64,000 bases of DNA from positions 124,001 through 188,000 of the forward strand of contig JACJWU010000006.1 of assembly GCA_020636995.1 (NCBI GenBank), in the 5' to 3' direction. Shown piece after piece: positions 43,776 through 51,099 of the stretch (position 1 is the stretch's first letter; every line of letters starts with the position of its first letter). The translations under genes and the position numbers were made by a program. The notes under the pieces are model-generated. The model was not told where the DNA came from and made no database searches. It was given only the letters and a program-made list of their open reading frames with translations. Source of the DNA: Actinomycetota bacterium (GTDB lineage: Bacteria > Actinomycetota > Actinomycetes > S36-B12 > UBA10799).

Positions 43776-44180
43776 GTGTCCACCCCCGGCAGCGCACTGC
43801 AGCGACTGCGTGAAGAGTCCGCGCAGCTCAACGTCTTGTGCGACGAGTACGGCGTCATCCTCCTCACGGCTTTCGGAAGTGTCCTGCGCCCGGCGGCCGA
43901 ACCCCACGACTTGGATCTGGGGGTTCTGTTCGAGTATGGGGAGGCGCACGATGCCCTCGGATTGCGGGACAACCTCGTGGCGCTGACTGGATACGAGGGA
44001 ATCGATCTGGTGGTGCTCAACGGCGCCGGTCCAGTGATCCGCGAACGCGCGCTCGTGGGCGCAAAGGTCCTGCACGAAGCGCGAAAGGGCGTACACGCGA
44101 ATGCCGCAGTCGCTGCCACCATGGAACGTATGGATACCGCATGGCTGCGAGACCTCGCCCTGGAGGAACTCGCAGGATGA
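43776..44180 (+). CDS. mntA: MntA-type minimal nucleotidyltransferase (antitoxin)
   Basis: A GTG start gives 134 residues. LLTAFGSVLRPAAEPHDLDLGVLF is the nucleotidyltransferase signature: G-S, then two aspartates (DLD), with a third in IDLVVLNGAG. In HepT/MntA pairs this enzyme transfers AMP to a tyrosine of the toxin and so silences it. The stop overlaps the start of the HEPN gene (ATGA), the usual arrangement. The spacing between GS and DxD is nine residues, close to the ten found in the classic motif. Confidence 0.88.
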   Translation: MSTPGSALQRLREESAQLNVLCDEYGVILLTAFGSVLRPAAEPHDLDLGVLFEYGEAHDALGLRDNLVALTGYEGIDLVVLNGAGPVIRERALVGAKVLHEARKGVHANAAVAATMERMDTAWLRDLALEELAG

Positions 44181-44590
44181 CCCTCGACCGGGATACCCTC
44201 GTTCTGCGCTTGGGCCTCATGAGCGACCTGCTGGGCGATCTTGAGTCGATCGGCGGTGTCGACGTTGCGCTTCTGCGCTCCGACCGGATCACTCGGCACG
44301 CTGTCGAACGAATTCTGACCCAACTCGTCGAGTTCGCGGTATCCATCAACTCACACGTGGCCGCCTCGGTGCCGGGGACGTACCGGGAATCGTTCATTGC
44401 CGCCGCGGACGCGGGTTTCATCTCCGCGGAGCTCGCTGAGCGCCTCGCGCCGTCGGCTGGTCTGCGCAACATCCTCACCCACGAATACGTGGAGGTGGAC
44501 CTGGACCTTGTGGCAGTTGCCGTGCAGACGGCGACCGTGGACTACCGCGCATACGTCGGCTCCGTGGCCCAGGCTCTGCAGAACCGGTAG
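44177..44590 (+). CDS. hepT: HepT-type HEPN toxin
   Basis: The 137-residue all-helical protein holds GLRNILTHEYVEVDLDLVA near residue 100: the RNase motif R-x4-H with the following tyrosine (RNILTHEY, R-x4-H-x-Y) that MntA modifies. The first helices (TLVLRLGLMSDLLGDLESI, RHAVERILTQLVEFAVSINSH) match HEPN. The toxin cleaves RNA, reportedly tRNA in studied systems, until AMPylated by MntA. It is translationally coupled to mntA. Confidence 0.9.
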   Translation: MTLDRDTLVLRLGLMSDLLGDLESIGGVDVALLRSDRITRHAVERILTQLVEFAVSINSHVAASVPGTYRESFIAAADAGFISAELAERLAPSAGLRNILTHEYVEVDLDLVAVAVQTATVDYRAYVGSVAQALQNR

Positions 44591-44923
44591 AGCCGGGAAG
44601 ACACCTCGATCCAGACACGAGCAGGACCACGTCGTCGGGGCGCTGCTGAACGAAGCCGAGTTGGGTGACGTTCGGTGGCATGACGCCCGGCACACCAGCG
44701 GTTCCCGCTTGGGATAACCGCCCTTGATGCGACCGAAGCCGTCGGCCTCTCGCTGGCCGCGGTCGACTTCTTCGACCGAAGGTGGGCGCGTACGATCCCG
44801 TCATGGAAACGATCCGATCGTGATCGACGTGAACTCCAATCCGATGCTGGCGACGCATGAGGATCATCAGCGCTGGTATCTCGTTGTCGAGATTCGGAGA
44901 GCCAGAATCAAAGCGGCGTTCAC
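44591..44923. other. Gap with gene remnants before folC
   Basis: These 333 bases hold no intact gene. The left part carries a possible integrase fragment, the right part (from about 44811) the tail of a foreign gene. Between them, about 44718-44810, I see only frames of no recognisable content and a TACGAT box near 44791 ahead of an ATG at 44803, perhaps the start of a host gene cut off by the insert. Confidence 0.4.
44598..44717 (+). pseudogene. Possible tyrosine recombinase C-terminal remnant
   Basis: A short frame reads GKTPRSRHEQDHVVGALLNEAEL then VRWHDARHTSGSRLG before a stop. GKTPRSR recalls the P-K-T-x-x-S-R strand, and WHDARHTSG the HxLRHTxA box with the catalytic histidine and arginine of phage-type integrases. 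The rest of the protein is missing and the frame has no start of its own. The match is short, so this is tentative; it gains weight from the nearby tRNA gene and foreign DNA. Confidence 0.35.
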
Positions 44924-44927
44924 ATGA
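44811..44927 (+). pseudogene. C-terminal fragment, possibly ATP-grasp enzyme
   Basis: The 38 codons before a TGA read DPIVIDVNSNPMLATHEDHQ and end WYLVVEIRRARIKAAFT. The IDVNSNP box resembles the metal-binding end of ATP-grasp ligases. The TGA overlaps the folC start (ATGA), so in its home genome this gene and folC were coupled. The 5' part is missing. Confidence 0.4.
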
Positions 44928-46153
44928 AGACGTGGCGCGTGCCGTATCCGAAGTTCGGCGACGGGCCGGGCTTGGCGCGCGTAGCGGCGGTGGCGGAGCG
45001 CCTTGGTGTTTCGCTTTCCGGCTTTGGCACGCAGGGCGTCGTCATTGTCGGCTCAAATGGCAAGGGCTCGACGGCGGCTATGTGCGCGGCGTTGCTGCGG
45101 CAGGCGGCGCGGCCAGTGGGCCTATTCACCTCGCCGCATCTCTTCTCTCTGAGTGAGCGCTTCAACATCGATGGCGAAGACATCTCCGACGAGGAGCTGG
45201 ATCTGCATTGGACGCGTGTGATTACGGCCATCGACTCAGAAGGATTGAGCACAACCATAGGTGGTTTCGAGTTTCTCTTCCTCGTTGCGGCTGATTGGTT
45301 CGCCACACGCGGCTGTGTGCACACGGTTTGGGAAGCGGGAATTGGCGGGCGCCTCGATCCAGTGAAGCTGATCGAAGCACAGCGCGTCGCGCTGACGGCG
45401 CTCGATGTGGAACACACGGAGCTATTGGGCGAAACGCTCGAGGAGATCGCGCGCGACAAGAGCGAAGCGACGCCGCGCGGCGGCACGCTATTCATCGGCG
45501 AGGCCGTCTCTGCGCAGCGAAGGTCCATTGAGGATCATTGCATCAAGCTCGGCGTGCGCACGGCTTTCATCGAAAACGACGGTCTCGGCCGGCTCCATGC
45601 GCCCTTGGACGGCCCGCACCAAATCGGCAATGCCGCACTCGCGCTCGCCCTTTCGCGCGATCTGGTCGAACTGGGCGATGAGGCGGCGCGGGCCGGCTTT
45701 GCGGCGACACGTTGGCAGGGCCGCCTCGAAATGATCGGCAACGATCCGCGCACCATCATCGATGTCGGCCACACGCCCGATGCGATCCGCGTTGGGCTGG
45801 AGGGCTATCACGATATGCGCGGCGGTCTTTCCGGCGTGCTGGTCTGCGGCGCGTCGCGAGACAAGGACGCCGCCGCCATCATCAGCGCCCTCGCGCCCAG
45901 CTTCCCGATCATCATCTGCGCAGCCGCCGCGCACAAAGGCGCGCCAGCGGCGGAAATCGCCGCATACGCGCACGCGGCCAATCCTCGCGCCGAGATTCTC
46001 CTGGCTGAGAGCGTGGCCGATGCGCGCCGGCTCGCAATGGCGAAAGCACGGGCCACACAAGCCGCTGTTTACGTCGCGGGCGGCCTCTTCCTGGCGGCTG
46101 AATACAAAGCCGTGGATCGCGGCCGCGATCCGGCGGCACTGGACTTCTTCTGA
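44924..46153 (+). CDS. folC: Folylpolyglutamate/dihydrofolate synthase (foreign origin)
   Basis: The 409-residue protein is a full-length Mur-ligase-like FolC: VVIVGSNGKGSTAAMCAALLR near residue 42 is the ATP loop, LFTSPHLFSLSERFNIDGE follows, then VWEAGIGGRLDPVKL near 135, LTALDVEHTELLGETLEEIARDKS near 160 and RTIIDVGHTPDAIRVGLEGY near 280. It adds glutamate to (dihydro)folates in the cytoplasm. Coding style differs from every neighbour. The host surely has its own folC elsewhere, so this copy is extra; it is intact and could be expressed if a promoter reads into the insert. Confidence 0.88.
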   Translation: MKTWRVPYPKFGDGPGLARVAAVAERLGVSLSGFGTQGVVIVGSNGKGSTAAMCAALLRQAARPVGLFTSPHLFSLSERFNIDGEDISDEELDLHWTRVITAIDSEGLSTTIGGFEFLFLVAADWFATRGCVHTVWEAGIGGRLDPVKLIEAQRVALTALDVEHTELLGETLEEIARDKSEATPRGGTLFIGEAVSAQRRSIEDHCIKLGVRTAFIENDGLGRLHAPLDGPHQIGNAALALALSRDLVELGDEAARAGFAATRWQGRLEMIGNDPRTIIDVGHTPDAIRVGLEGYHDMRGGLSGVLVCGASRDKDAAAIISALAPSFPIIICAAAAHKGAPAAEIAAYAHAANPRAEILLAESVADARRLAMAKARATQAAVYVAGGLFLAAEYKAVDRGRDPAALDFF

Positions 46154-46175
46154 GCCGCTTCGGTGCTAGAACGGA

Positions 46176-46331
46176 ATGGCCATGCCGAAGACGCTGTTCG
46201 AGCCCCCTCGCCCGACACCGCACACGCGCATCCTCTCTCTGGAAGGCGGCAGCCAGGGGCTCTTGACGCTCGGCATGCTGAAGCCGCTCGAAGATACGTT
46301 GCGCGCTCGCGCTGGCGGCGGCCGGAATCTC
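46176..46331 (+). pseudogene. N-terminal fragment of a patatin-like phospholipase
   Basis: The frame starts at ATG 46176 (or 46182) and reads HTRILSLEGGSQGLLTLGML near residue 16, the glycine-rich oxyanion loop of patatins, then PLEDTLRARAGGG. Homology stops about 46331, before the GTSTG serine motif; the open frame beyond is chance and runs into a tRNA gene. It is cut off by the right border of the insert. Confidence 0.6.
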
Positions 46332-46446
46332 GCCTCTGCGATTAACGGCGCCACTTCGAGGGGGCGCGATGCAGCCACCGTCGATGCCACCCTGAGCAAC
46401 GCGGAAAACTCGTCGCTCCCAGAATCATCCCTGATCAGGCCGAACG

Positions 46447-46523
46447 TGGAGCCGCCTGTCGGAATCGAACCGACGACCTACGCATTACGAGTGCGTCGCT
46501 CTGGCCGACTGAGCTAAGGCGGC
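46447..46523 (-). tRNA. tRNA-Thr (anticodon CGU)
   Basis: On the minus strand a full cloverleaf folds: acceptor GCCGCCT/AGGCGGC, D stem GCTC/GAGC, anticodon stem ACGCA/TGCGT with loop CTCGTAA (anticodon CGT, reads ACG), T arm GTCGG-TTCGATT-CCGAC, discriminator T and an encoded CCA at 46447-46449. The 3' end faces the foreign insert, the usual side for integrated elements. Confidence 0.96.
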
Positions 46524-46638
46524 GTGGGCGGCGCACCGCCCTACCCGACAAGTCTACGATGCTCACCGTCCCGGCCAACGCCCGGGCGAAACCTTCCCGG
46601 TCATCCAGCCGGATCCCCGCCAACTGCACCCCACCCGG

Positions 46639-47823
46639 CTAGTTCAGCACGTTCTGCAACCACCCGAAGCTCCGGGCGTGGTAGAGCAGGCGTGCGCCGG
46701 ATTCGCAGTGGTCACCGGCGCCCTCGGCCGCTGTGAACGTGACGAACTCCTTTGGGCAGGTCAGCGCCGCCACGAGTTCCGGTGCCGTGCTGCTGATCGG
46801 ATCGTTCTCGGCGTTGCACACGAAGGTGGGACACGTGACGTCCTGCGCGTGTCCCTTCAGCGTGTAGGCCTTGGTGAGCTCGATGTACTGCGCAGGGGTA
46901 TCAACCCCATGGACCAGCAGGTTGCGTCGCATCGACCACCCGGCAGTGGGTTGCGCGGCCATCTGCTCGAGCATCTTCCCGACCCCGGCCACAACGTCGG
47001 GATCACCGGCTTCGTACGGCCCCCGCACCTGCTCCGGCAGTCGCGAGAGGAACGTCTCGTACATGTCGAAGGTCCCGCAGTCGGCGATGCACGCGGCGAA
47101 TCGGTGCTCGCCGGACGCTGCGCGTGGCGCCAGATACGCACCGAGGCTCAGACCGACCAACGCGACCTTGGACGCATCCACCTGCGGTTTGTCGAGCAGC
47201 CAGTCCAGCACCGGGGGCAGGACGTTCTCCCAATCCGGGCGCATCACGAGCCCCTGCTGGAGCAGGGCGGCGCCCTGCCCGGGGCCGTCGAAGGTCAGCA
47301 CGTTGTAGCCGCGCGCCAAGCCTGCTGCGCCGTTGAAGAAGTACCCCTCCTCAGCACACGAGTCGTACCCGCCGATCAGGACCAGCGTCGGGCGCGGTGA
47401 GTCGTCGAGGGTGAACCAGTAGCCGGGCAACGTGGTCTGCTCGAAGGGGATCTCCACGACCTCCGGTGGGTGTTCGAGCAGAGCGACACCGCGACGGAAC
47501 GCGTCGGCTTGGCGCGTGTTCGAGTCCACCAGGCGCGGATCCAGCGGCACCCCCATCAGGATCGAGCCCGCCGCGCGCAGGTAGTTGGCGGCGCGCAGGT
47601 ACCCGGCTCGCGCACTCTGGGCGTCCTCGGCATGGGCCGCGAGTTCCAACACCCGCTCAGCCAGCGCCGTCCACTGCTCGTACCAGCTCTCGACCGGATT
47701 CTTCAGATCGACCAGTCGTGCCGTGGCGATGCACTCCCCGATGTCCGCGCCGCCATACGCGGCGGAACCGAGGACCCGCAGGAGCTGCCCGTCGAGCAGG
47801 TCGTCGTCGATGACCAGTGTCAT
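46639..47823 (-). CDS. FrsA/2,6-dihydropseudooxynicotine hydrolase-like alpha/beta hydrolase
   Basis: The 394-residue protein has a helical N-terminal part (WYEQWTALAERVLELAAHAED, YLRAANYLRAAGSIL) of about 130 residues and then a hydrolase core: TLVLIGGYDSCAEEGYFFNG with the oxyanion strand, FDGPGQGAALLQQG, the elbow VALVGLSLGAYLAPRAA near residue 220, an acid in VCNAENDPISS near 335 and histidine in GAGDHCESGARL near 375. This two-part layout is that of the DUF1100/FrsA group and C-C bond hydrolases. Cytoplasmic; substrate unknown. It starts two bases after a tiny membrane-protein gene. Confidence 0.8.
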   Translation of the reverse strand: MTLVIDDDLLDGQLLRVLGSAAYGGADIGECIATARLVDLKNPVESWYEQWTALAERVLELAAHAEDAQSARAGYLRAANYLRAAGSILMGVPLDPRLVDSNTRQADAFRRGVALLEHPPEVVEIPFEQTTLPGYWFTLDDSPRPTLVLIGGYDSCAEEGYFFNGAAGLARGYNVLTFDGPGQGAALLQQGLVMRPDWENVLPPVLDWLLDKPQVDASKVALVGLSLGAYLAPRAASGEHRFAACIADCGTFDMYETFLSRLPEQVRGPYEAGDPDVVAGVGKMLEQMAAQPTAGWSMRRNLLVHGVDTPAQYIELTKAYTLKGHAQDVTCPTFVCNAENDPISSTAPELVAALTCPKEFVTFTAAEGAGDHCESGARLLYHARSFGWLQNVLN

Positions 47824-47824
47824 G

Positions 47825-48001
47825 TCAGGCCGGGTCGTTCTGCTTGCTGAATGCGACGACCATCGTCACGATCGCCCCGAGCACGGGGAGCAGGAAGCCG
47901 AGGATCGGCCAGCCGACCTTGCTCATGCCGTTGCGCTCGGCGATGAAGTAGCAGAACCAGGCGGACGCGATGGAGACGATCAGACCCCAGATGAAATCCA
48001 T
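47825..48001 (-). CDS. 58-residue two-helix membrane protein
   Basis: A short gene, ATG 48001 to TGA 47825, reads MDFIWGLIVSIASAWFCYFI then AERNGMSKVGWPILGFLLPV and ends FSKQNDPA. Two hydrophobic helices flank a short polar turn. The pattern GWPILGFLLPVLG recalls small PLD-nuclease-N-like or DUF-type membrane peptides. The stop is directly followed by the ATG of the hydrolase gene, so both are likely one operon. A 19/38-bp repeat block lies upstream. Confidence 0.6.
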   Translation of the reverse strand: MDFIWGLIVSIASAWFCYFIAERNGMSKVGWPILGFLLPVLGAIVTMVVAFSKQNDPA

Positions 48002-48029
48002 GAGGTCAGGCTAGTCCGCGAAACACGGC

Positions 48030-48217
48030 AGGCAAATTGCGTGAGCGACCAGTACGTGGTCGGCGACGCAATCTGCCCAGAAGCACCTACCACGCAGAAG
48101 GTGGGGCAGATCCCGCCGAGACAGTAACCCGGCAGAAGGTGGGGCAGATCCCGCCGCAACAGCAACCCGGCAGATTGCGCGGACGGCCAGTACGTGGTCG
48201 GTCACGCAATCTGCCCG
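48030..48217. repeat. Compound repeat block with 38-bp period and nested hairpins
   Basis: GCAGA occurs at 48094, 48132 and 48170, and the longer CAGAAGGTGGGGCAGATCCC at 48095 and 48133: a 38-bp period, twice 19. Outside these, two hairpins GCAAATTGCG...CGCAATCTGC (48032-48076) and GCAGATTGCG...CGCAATCTGC (48170-48214) share the centre CCAGTACGTGGTC. Two transcription units read leftwards across it. It is the largest member of the array group. Confidence 0.75.
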
Positions 48218-48233
48218 CACGCCGAACTGGGCG

Positions 48234-49760
48234 CTACTTACACTCCAAGCCGTCCTCCGGGACGGTCCCCTCGACCAGGAAATCGTCCACCGCTGAATCC
48301 ACACACTTCGATCCCGAGTAGTACGCCGTGTGACCGTCGCCGCCCTTCCAACTCACGAGCACGCCGGACTCCAACTGGTCGGCCAGCGCCACCGACCACT
48401 CGTACGGGGTGGCCGGGTCGTACTCGGTGCCGACCACCACGATCGGCGGTGTCCCGGGGGCGGTGACCGGACCGGGTTCATCGACCGCCGGGACCGGCCA
48501 GTAGTAGCAGGGCAGGTTGCCCCACGCCAGGGCCGCTCCGAAGATCGGGGCCTCCTTGCTCCACTCCTCGGCCTGCTGTTGCGTGGCCTCCGGATCGAAA
48601 CGGTCGGGCCGGTCGATGCAGTTGACCGCGTACAGGGCCTCGTTAGCGTTGTTCGCATAGGACCCGTTGGGTTTACGTTCGGTGAGCCAGTCGGCCAGCG
48701 CCTGCAGCCCGAAGCCGTCACCGCCGAAGGCACTTTCGAGTGCGTAGAACAGCGACTGCCAGCCCTCTTCTGCCGAGTACAGGCTGCCGATCACGCCGGT
48801 GGTGGCCTGGGCGGCGGTCAGCGGCCGTCCGGTGTCGGCGGGCAGTGGGTTCTCCTCCACGTCGGCGAGGAAGTCGGCGATCTTCTGGACCCCGGCCTGC
48901 GGATCGTCGCCGGTCGGGCAGTCCTTCTCACCGGCGCACCACTCGGTGAAACGCAGCAAAGCCTTCTCGAATCCGATGGCCTGTCCCTTGCTCACCTCGG
49001 CGTTCGTCAGGGCCGGGTCCACCGCTCCGTCGAGCACCAGGCGACCGACCCGGGACGGGAAGAGCTCGGCATAGGTGGCGCCGATGAAGGTGCCGTAGGA
49101 CTTCCCGAGGTAGTTGAGTTTCTCGTCGCCGACCAGGGAACGCAGGATGTCCAGATCCCGCGCGACGAACGGGGTGCCGATGTTGGGGGCCAACTCCGGG
49201 GAGTTGGTCTTGCAGCGTGGACCGAATCGCTTCGACACCGCCACGGTCGCGGCGATGTCCTCATCGGTCTCCGGGTTCGGGTCCACGTTCAGGAACCTGT
49301 CGAGCTGCCGGTCCGTCAGGCACTCGATGGGCGTGCTGTCGGCGACGCCGCGGGGATCGAAGCCGACGATGTCGTAGTGGTCGAGGAGATCTCCCGTGAC
49401 GACCACCCGCGCCGCGCGGGCGTACTCGATGCCGGACCCGCCGGGCCCGCCGGGGTTGAGCACCAATGAGCCGAGCCGCTGCTCGGGGTCTGCCGCCGGA
49501 AGCCGCAGGAGTTTGATGTCGATGGACTCGCCGTCGGGTTCGTCGTAGGTCAACGGGACCGACATCGTCGCGCACTCGAACTTGCCGCCACAGCCGGTCC
49601 ACGTGAGGTTCTGCCCGTAGTAGGCCGACAGGGCGGGATCCTCCGGCTCCACCGAGGTCGCCTGGCTGGGGCTTTCGGTGGGATCGGGGTCGCCACCAGA
49701 CGTACAGCCGGCGAGGGCGAGCAGGGCGGCCGCAGCAACCGCGAGCAGTCGAGGAGTCAC
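48234..49760 (-). CDS. Lipoprotein, tripeptidyl-aminopeptidase-like (TAP) hydrolase
   Basis: A GTG start gives 508 residues. LLAVAAAALLALAGCTSGG is a lipobox (cleavage before Cys 19), so the protein is tethered outside the membrane. The hydrolase core shows LVLNPGGPGGSGIEYA near residue 100, FDPRGVADSTPIECL, the nucleophile elbow YLGKSYGTFIGATYAELF near 220, and in the C-terminal TAP-like domain VVGTEYDPATPYEW (aspartate) and WKGGDGHTAYY (histidine) near 455 and 480. Such enzymes cut tripeptides or esters outside the cell, as in Streptomyces SlpD and mycobacterial CaeA/Hip1. Divergent from the patatin gene with 38 bases between. Confidence 0.88.
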   Translation of the reverse strand: MTPRLLAVAAAALLALAGCTSGGDPDPTESPSQATSVEPEDPALSAYYGQNLTWTGCGGKFECATMSVPLTYDEPDGESIDIKLLRLPAADPEQRLGSLVLNPGGPGGSGIEYARAARVVVTGDLLDHYDIVGFDPRGVADSTPIECLTDRQLDRFLNVDPNPETDEDIAATVAVSKRFGPRCKTNSPELAPNIGTPFVARDLDILRSLVGDEKLNYLGKSYGTFIGATYAELFPSRVGRLVLDGAVDPALTNAEVSKGQAIGFEKALLRFTEWCAGEKDCPTGDDPQAGVQKIADFLADVEENPLPADTGRPLTAAQATTGVIGSLYSAEEGWQSLFYALESAFGGDGFGLQALADWLTERKPNGSYANNANEALYAVNCIDRPDRFDPEATQQQAEEWSKEAPIFGAALAWGNLPCYYWPVPAVDEPGPVTAPGTPPIVVVGTEYDPATPYEWSVALADQLESGVLVSWKGGDGHTAYYSGSKCVDSAVDDFLVEGTVPEDGLECK

Positions 49761-49798
49761 CCCTCGACTGTAGTCATCGGGCCTGACCGCCCGCCGAC

Positions 49799-50704
49799 GT
49801 GGACAATGAACACGTGCGCTTGAGGATCGCAGACAGCCTGCCCCGCCCGATCGCCTACGTCCTCGGCGGCGGCGCCTCGTACGGCGCGGTGCAGGTGGGG
49901 CACCTGCGGGCGCTGGCCGAGACGGACATCACCCCCGACTTCGTGGTCGGCACCTCGGTGGGGTCGCTGAACGGCGCGATCCTCGCCGAACACCCGGCGA
50001 CCGCCCACGAGCGGCTCGCCGACCTGTGGGCAAACATGACCCGGCAGGCCGTCTTCGGCAAGATGCTCGGGACGGCACTGAGCATCGCCAAGGGCAAGGC
50101 CTCGGCGGTGCCCAACACCGGCCTGCGAGCGGTGATCGAGAGTGCTGTACAGGCGCGCACCTTCGAGGAGTTGGTGCTGCCCCACACGGCGGTGACCACG
50201 GATTTCGACACCGGTGAGCCGGTGCCCGTGAACAGCGGCGACCTGGTCTCGGCGCTGCTGGCCAGTGCCGCCATCCCGCTGGTCTTCCCGCCGGTGAAGC
50301 GCGGGCACCGCAAGCTCGTCGATGGCGGGGTCGTGGCCAACGTGCCGATCTCGATCGCCGCCGACCAGGGGGCCGCGACCATCGTGGTGCTGGACTGCGG
50401 TTTCACAGTCATGGCACCCGAGCAGGAGGACACCGCCACCGGGCGGCTACTGCGCACCGCGGCCATCATGGCCGCCCAGCAGGTCCGCCGGGATCTGCGC
50501 ACCGTGGACGACCGGGTGGTGCTCTACCTGCCCGGACCGTGGCCGATGCGTGGACGACCGGACGACTTCCGGCGCAGCGCCGACAACGCGGCCACGACCT
50601 ACGACCTCAGCATGACGTGGTTGCACGGGCTGAACGTCGTGGGACCGGGCCGCTACGGCGCGGCTCCCTCGGACATGCTGATCAAACCGAAGGTGGCGGA
50701 CTGA
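49799..50704 (+). CDS. Patatin-like phospholipase
   Basis: The 301-residue protein carries the patatin dyad: YVLGGGASYGAVQVGHLRAL (oxyanion loop) near residue 21, VVGTSVGSLNGAILAEH with the serine near 52 and KLVDGGVVANVPISIAAD with the aspartate near 180. It probably releases fatty acids from membrane lipids from the cytoplasmic side. GTG 49799 and GTG 49814 are both possible starts; no clear ribosome site. It is unrelated in style to the foreign patatin fragment at 46176. Confidence 0.88.
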   Translation: MDNEHVRLRIADSLPRPIAYVLGGGASYGAVQVGHLRALAETDITPDFVVGTSVGSLNGAILAEHPATAHERLADLWANMTRQAVFGKMLGTALSIAKGKASAVPNTGLRAVIESAVQARTFEELVLPHTAVTTDFDTGEPVPVNSGDLVSALLASAAIPLVFPPVKRGHRKLVDGGVVANVPISIAADQGAATIVVLDCGFTVMAPEQEDTATGRLLRTAAIMAAQQVRRDLRTVDDRVVLYLPGPWPMRGRPDDFRRSADNAATTYDLSMTWLHGLNVVGPGRYGAAPSDMLIKPKVAD

Positions 50705-50743
50705 CCCGGCAGCAGGCATAGCCTGGGAAGCGGGGTGGTGATC

Positions 50744-51061
50744 ATGAATCACTGGACCAAGCTTTCCTGGATTTCCCTTGGGTGCCTACTGATCTGTTTC
50801 CCGCTGGCGATGGTCGTGGGGGAAGGGCTGCTCTCGCTGCTCGCGGACAACCCCGACGATCCCGGAGGACTTGCGATCCTGATCGCGGGTGGGACCGGAA
50901 CTCTGATCCTGATGGCACCGATGGTGGTCTCGATACTGTTCGGCCGTCGCGGTCTGCGCGAGGGTGACAGCGGAGCCAAGATCCCGATGATCATCGCCGG
51001 GGCGCTGCTCGTCGTGTTCCTGGCGCAGACCCTGCTGGGTCTGGTCGGCCTGCTCCTCTGA
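50744..51061 (+). CDS. Small three-helix membrane protein
   Basis: ATG 50744 gives 105 residues with three hydrophobic helices (residues about 8-30, 42-65 and 82-104) and a short basic loop SILFGRRGLREGDSGAK between the second and third. No conserved functional motif is seen. It follows the patatin gene by 39 bases and may share its mRNA. Confidence 0.6.
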   Translation: MNHWTKLSWISLGCLLICFPLAMVVGEGLLSLLADNPDDPGGLAILIAGGTGTLILMAPMVVSILFGRRGLREGDSGAKIPMIIAGALLVVFLAQTLLGLVGLLL

Positions 51062-51099
51062 CCCGGCCGCAATGCTGGGCCGCTCGCAGCAGACCGGTC

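Larger units (their letters stand above)
44811..46331 (+). other. Foreign insert of about 1.5 kb (proteobacterium-like)
   Basis: Base and codon use change abruptly: A/T-ending codons (GGC/GAT/CTT/ATT mixtures, CGCTGGTATCTCG) replace the strict G/C-ending style of the neighbours. The insert carries the 3' tail of one gene, a complete folC and the 5' end of a patatin gene, all in one direction, as if a random piece of another genome, perhaps an alphaproteobacterium, had been pasted in. No transposase, inverted ends or target repeats are seen. Borders are estimates to within about 20 bases. It may be a real transfer or a join made in assembly. Confidence 0.6.

Noticed and set aside
44811..46331. 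Foreign segment as an insertion sequence
   Set aside because: No transposase, terminal inverted repeats or target duplication were found; its genes are cut at both ends.
46332..46517. Extension of the patatin frame into the tRNA gene
   Set aside because: Homology ends near 46331 and the rest is composed of chance codons through a certain tRNA.
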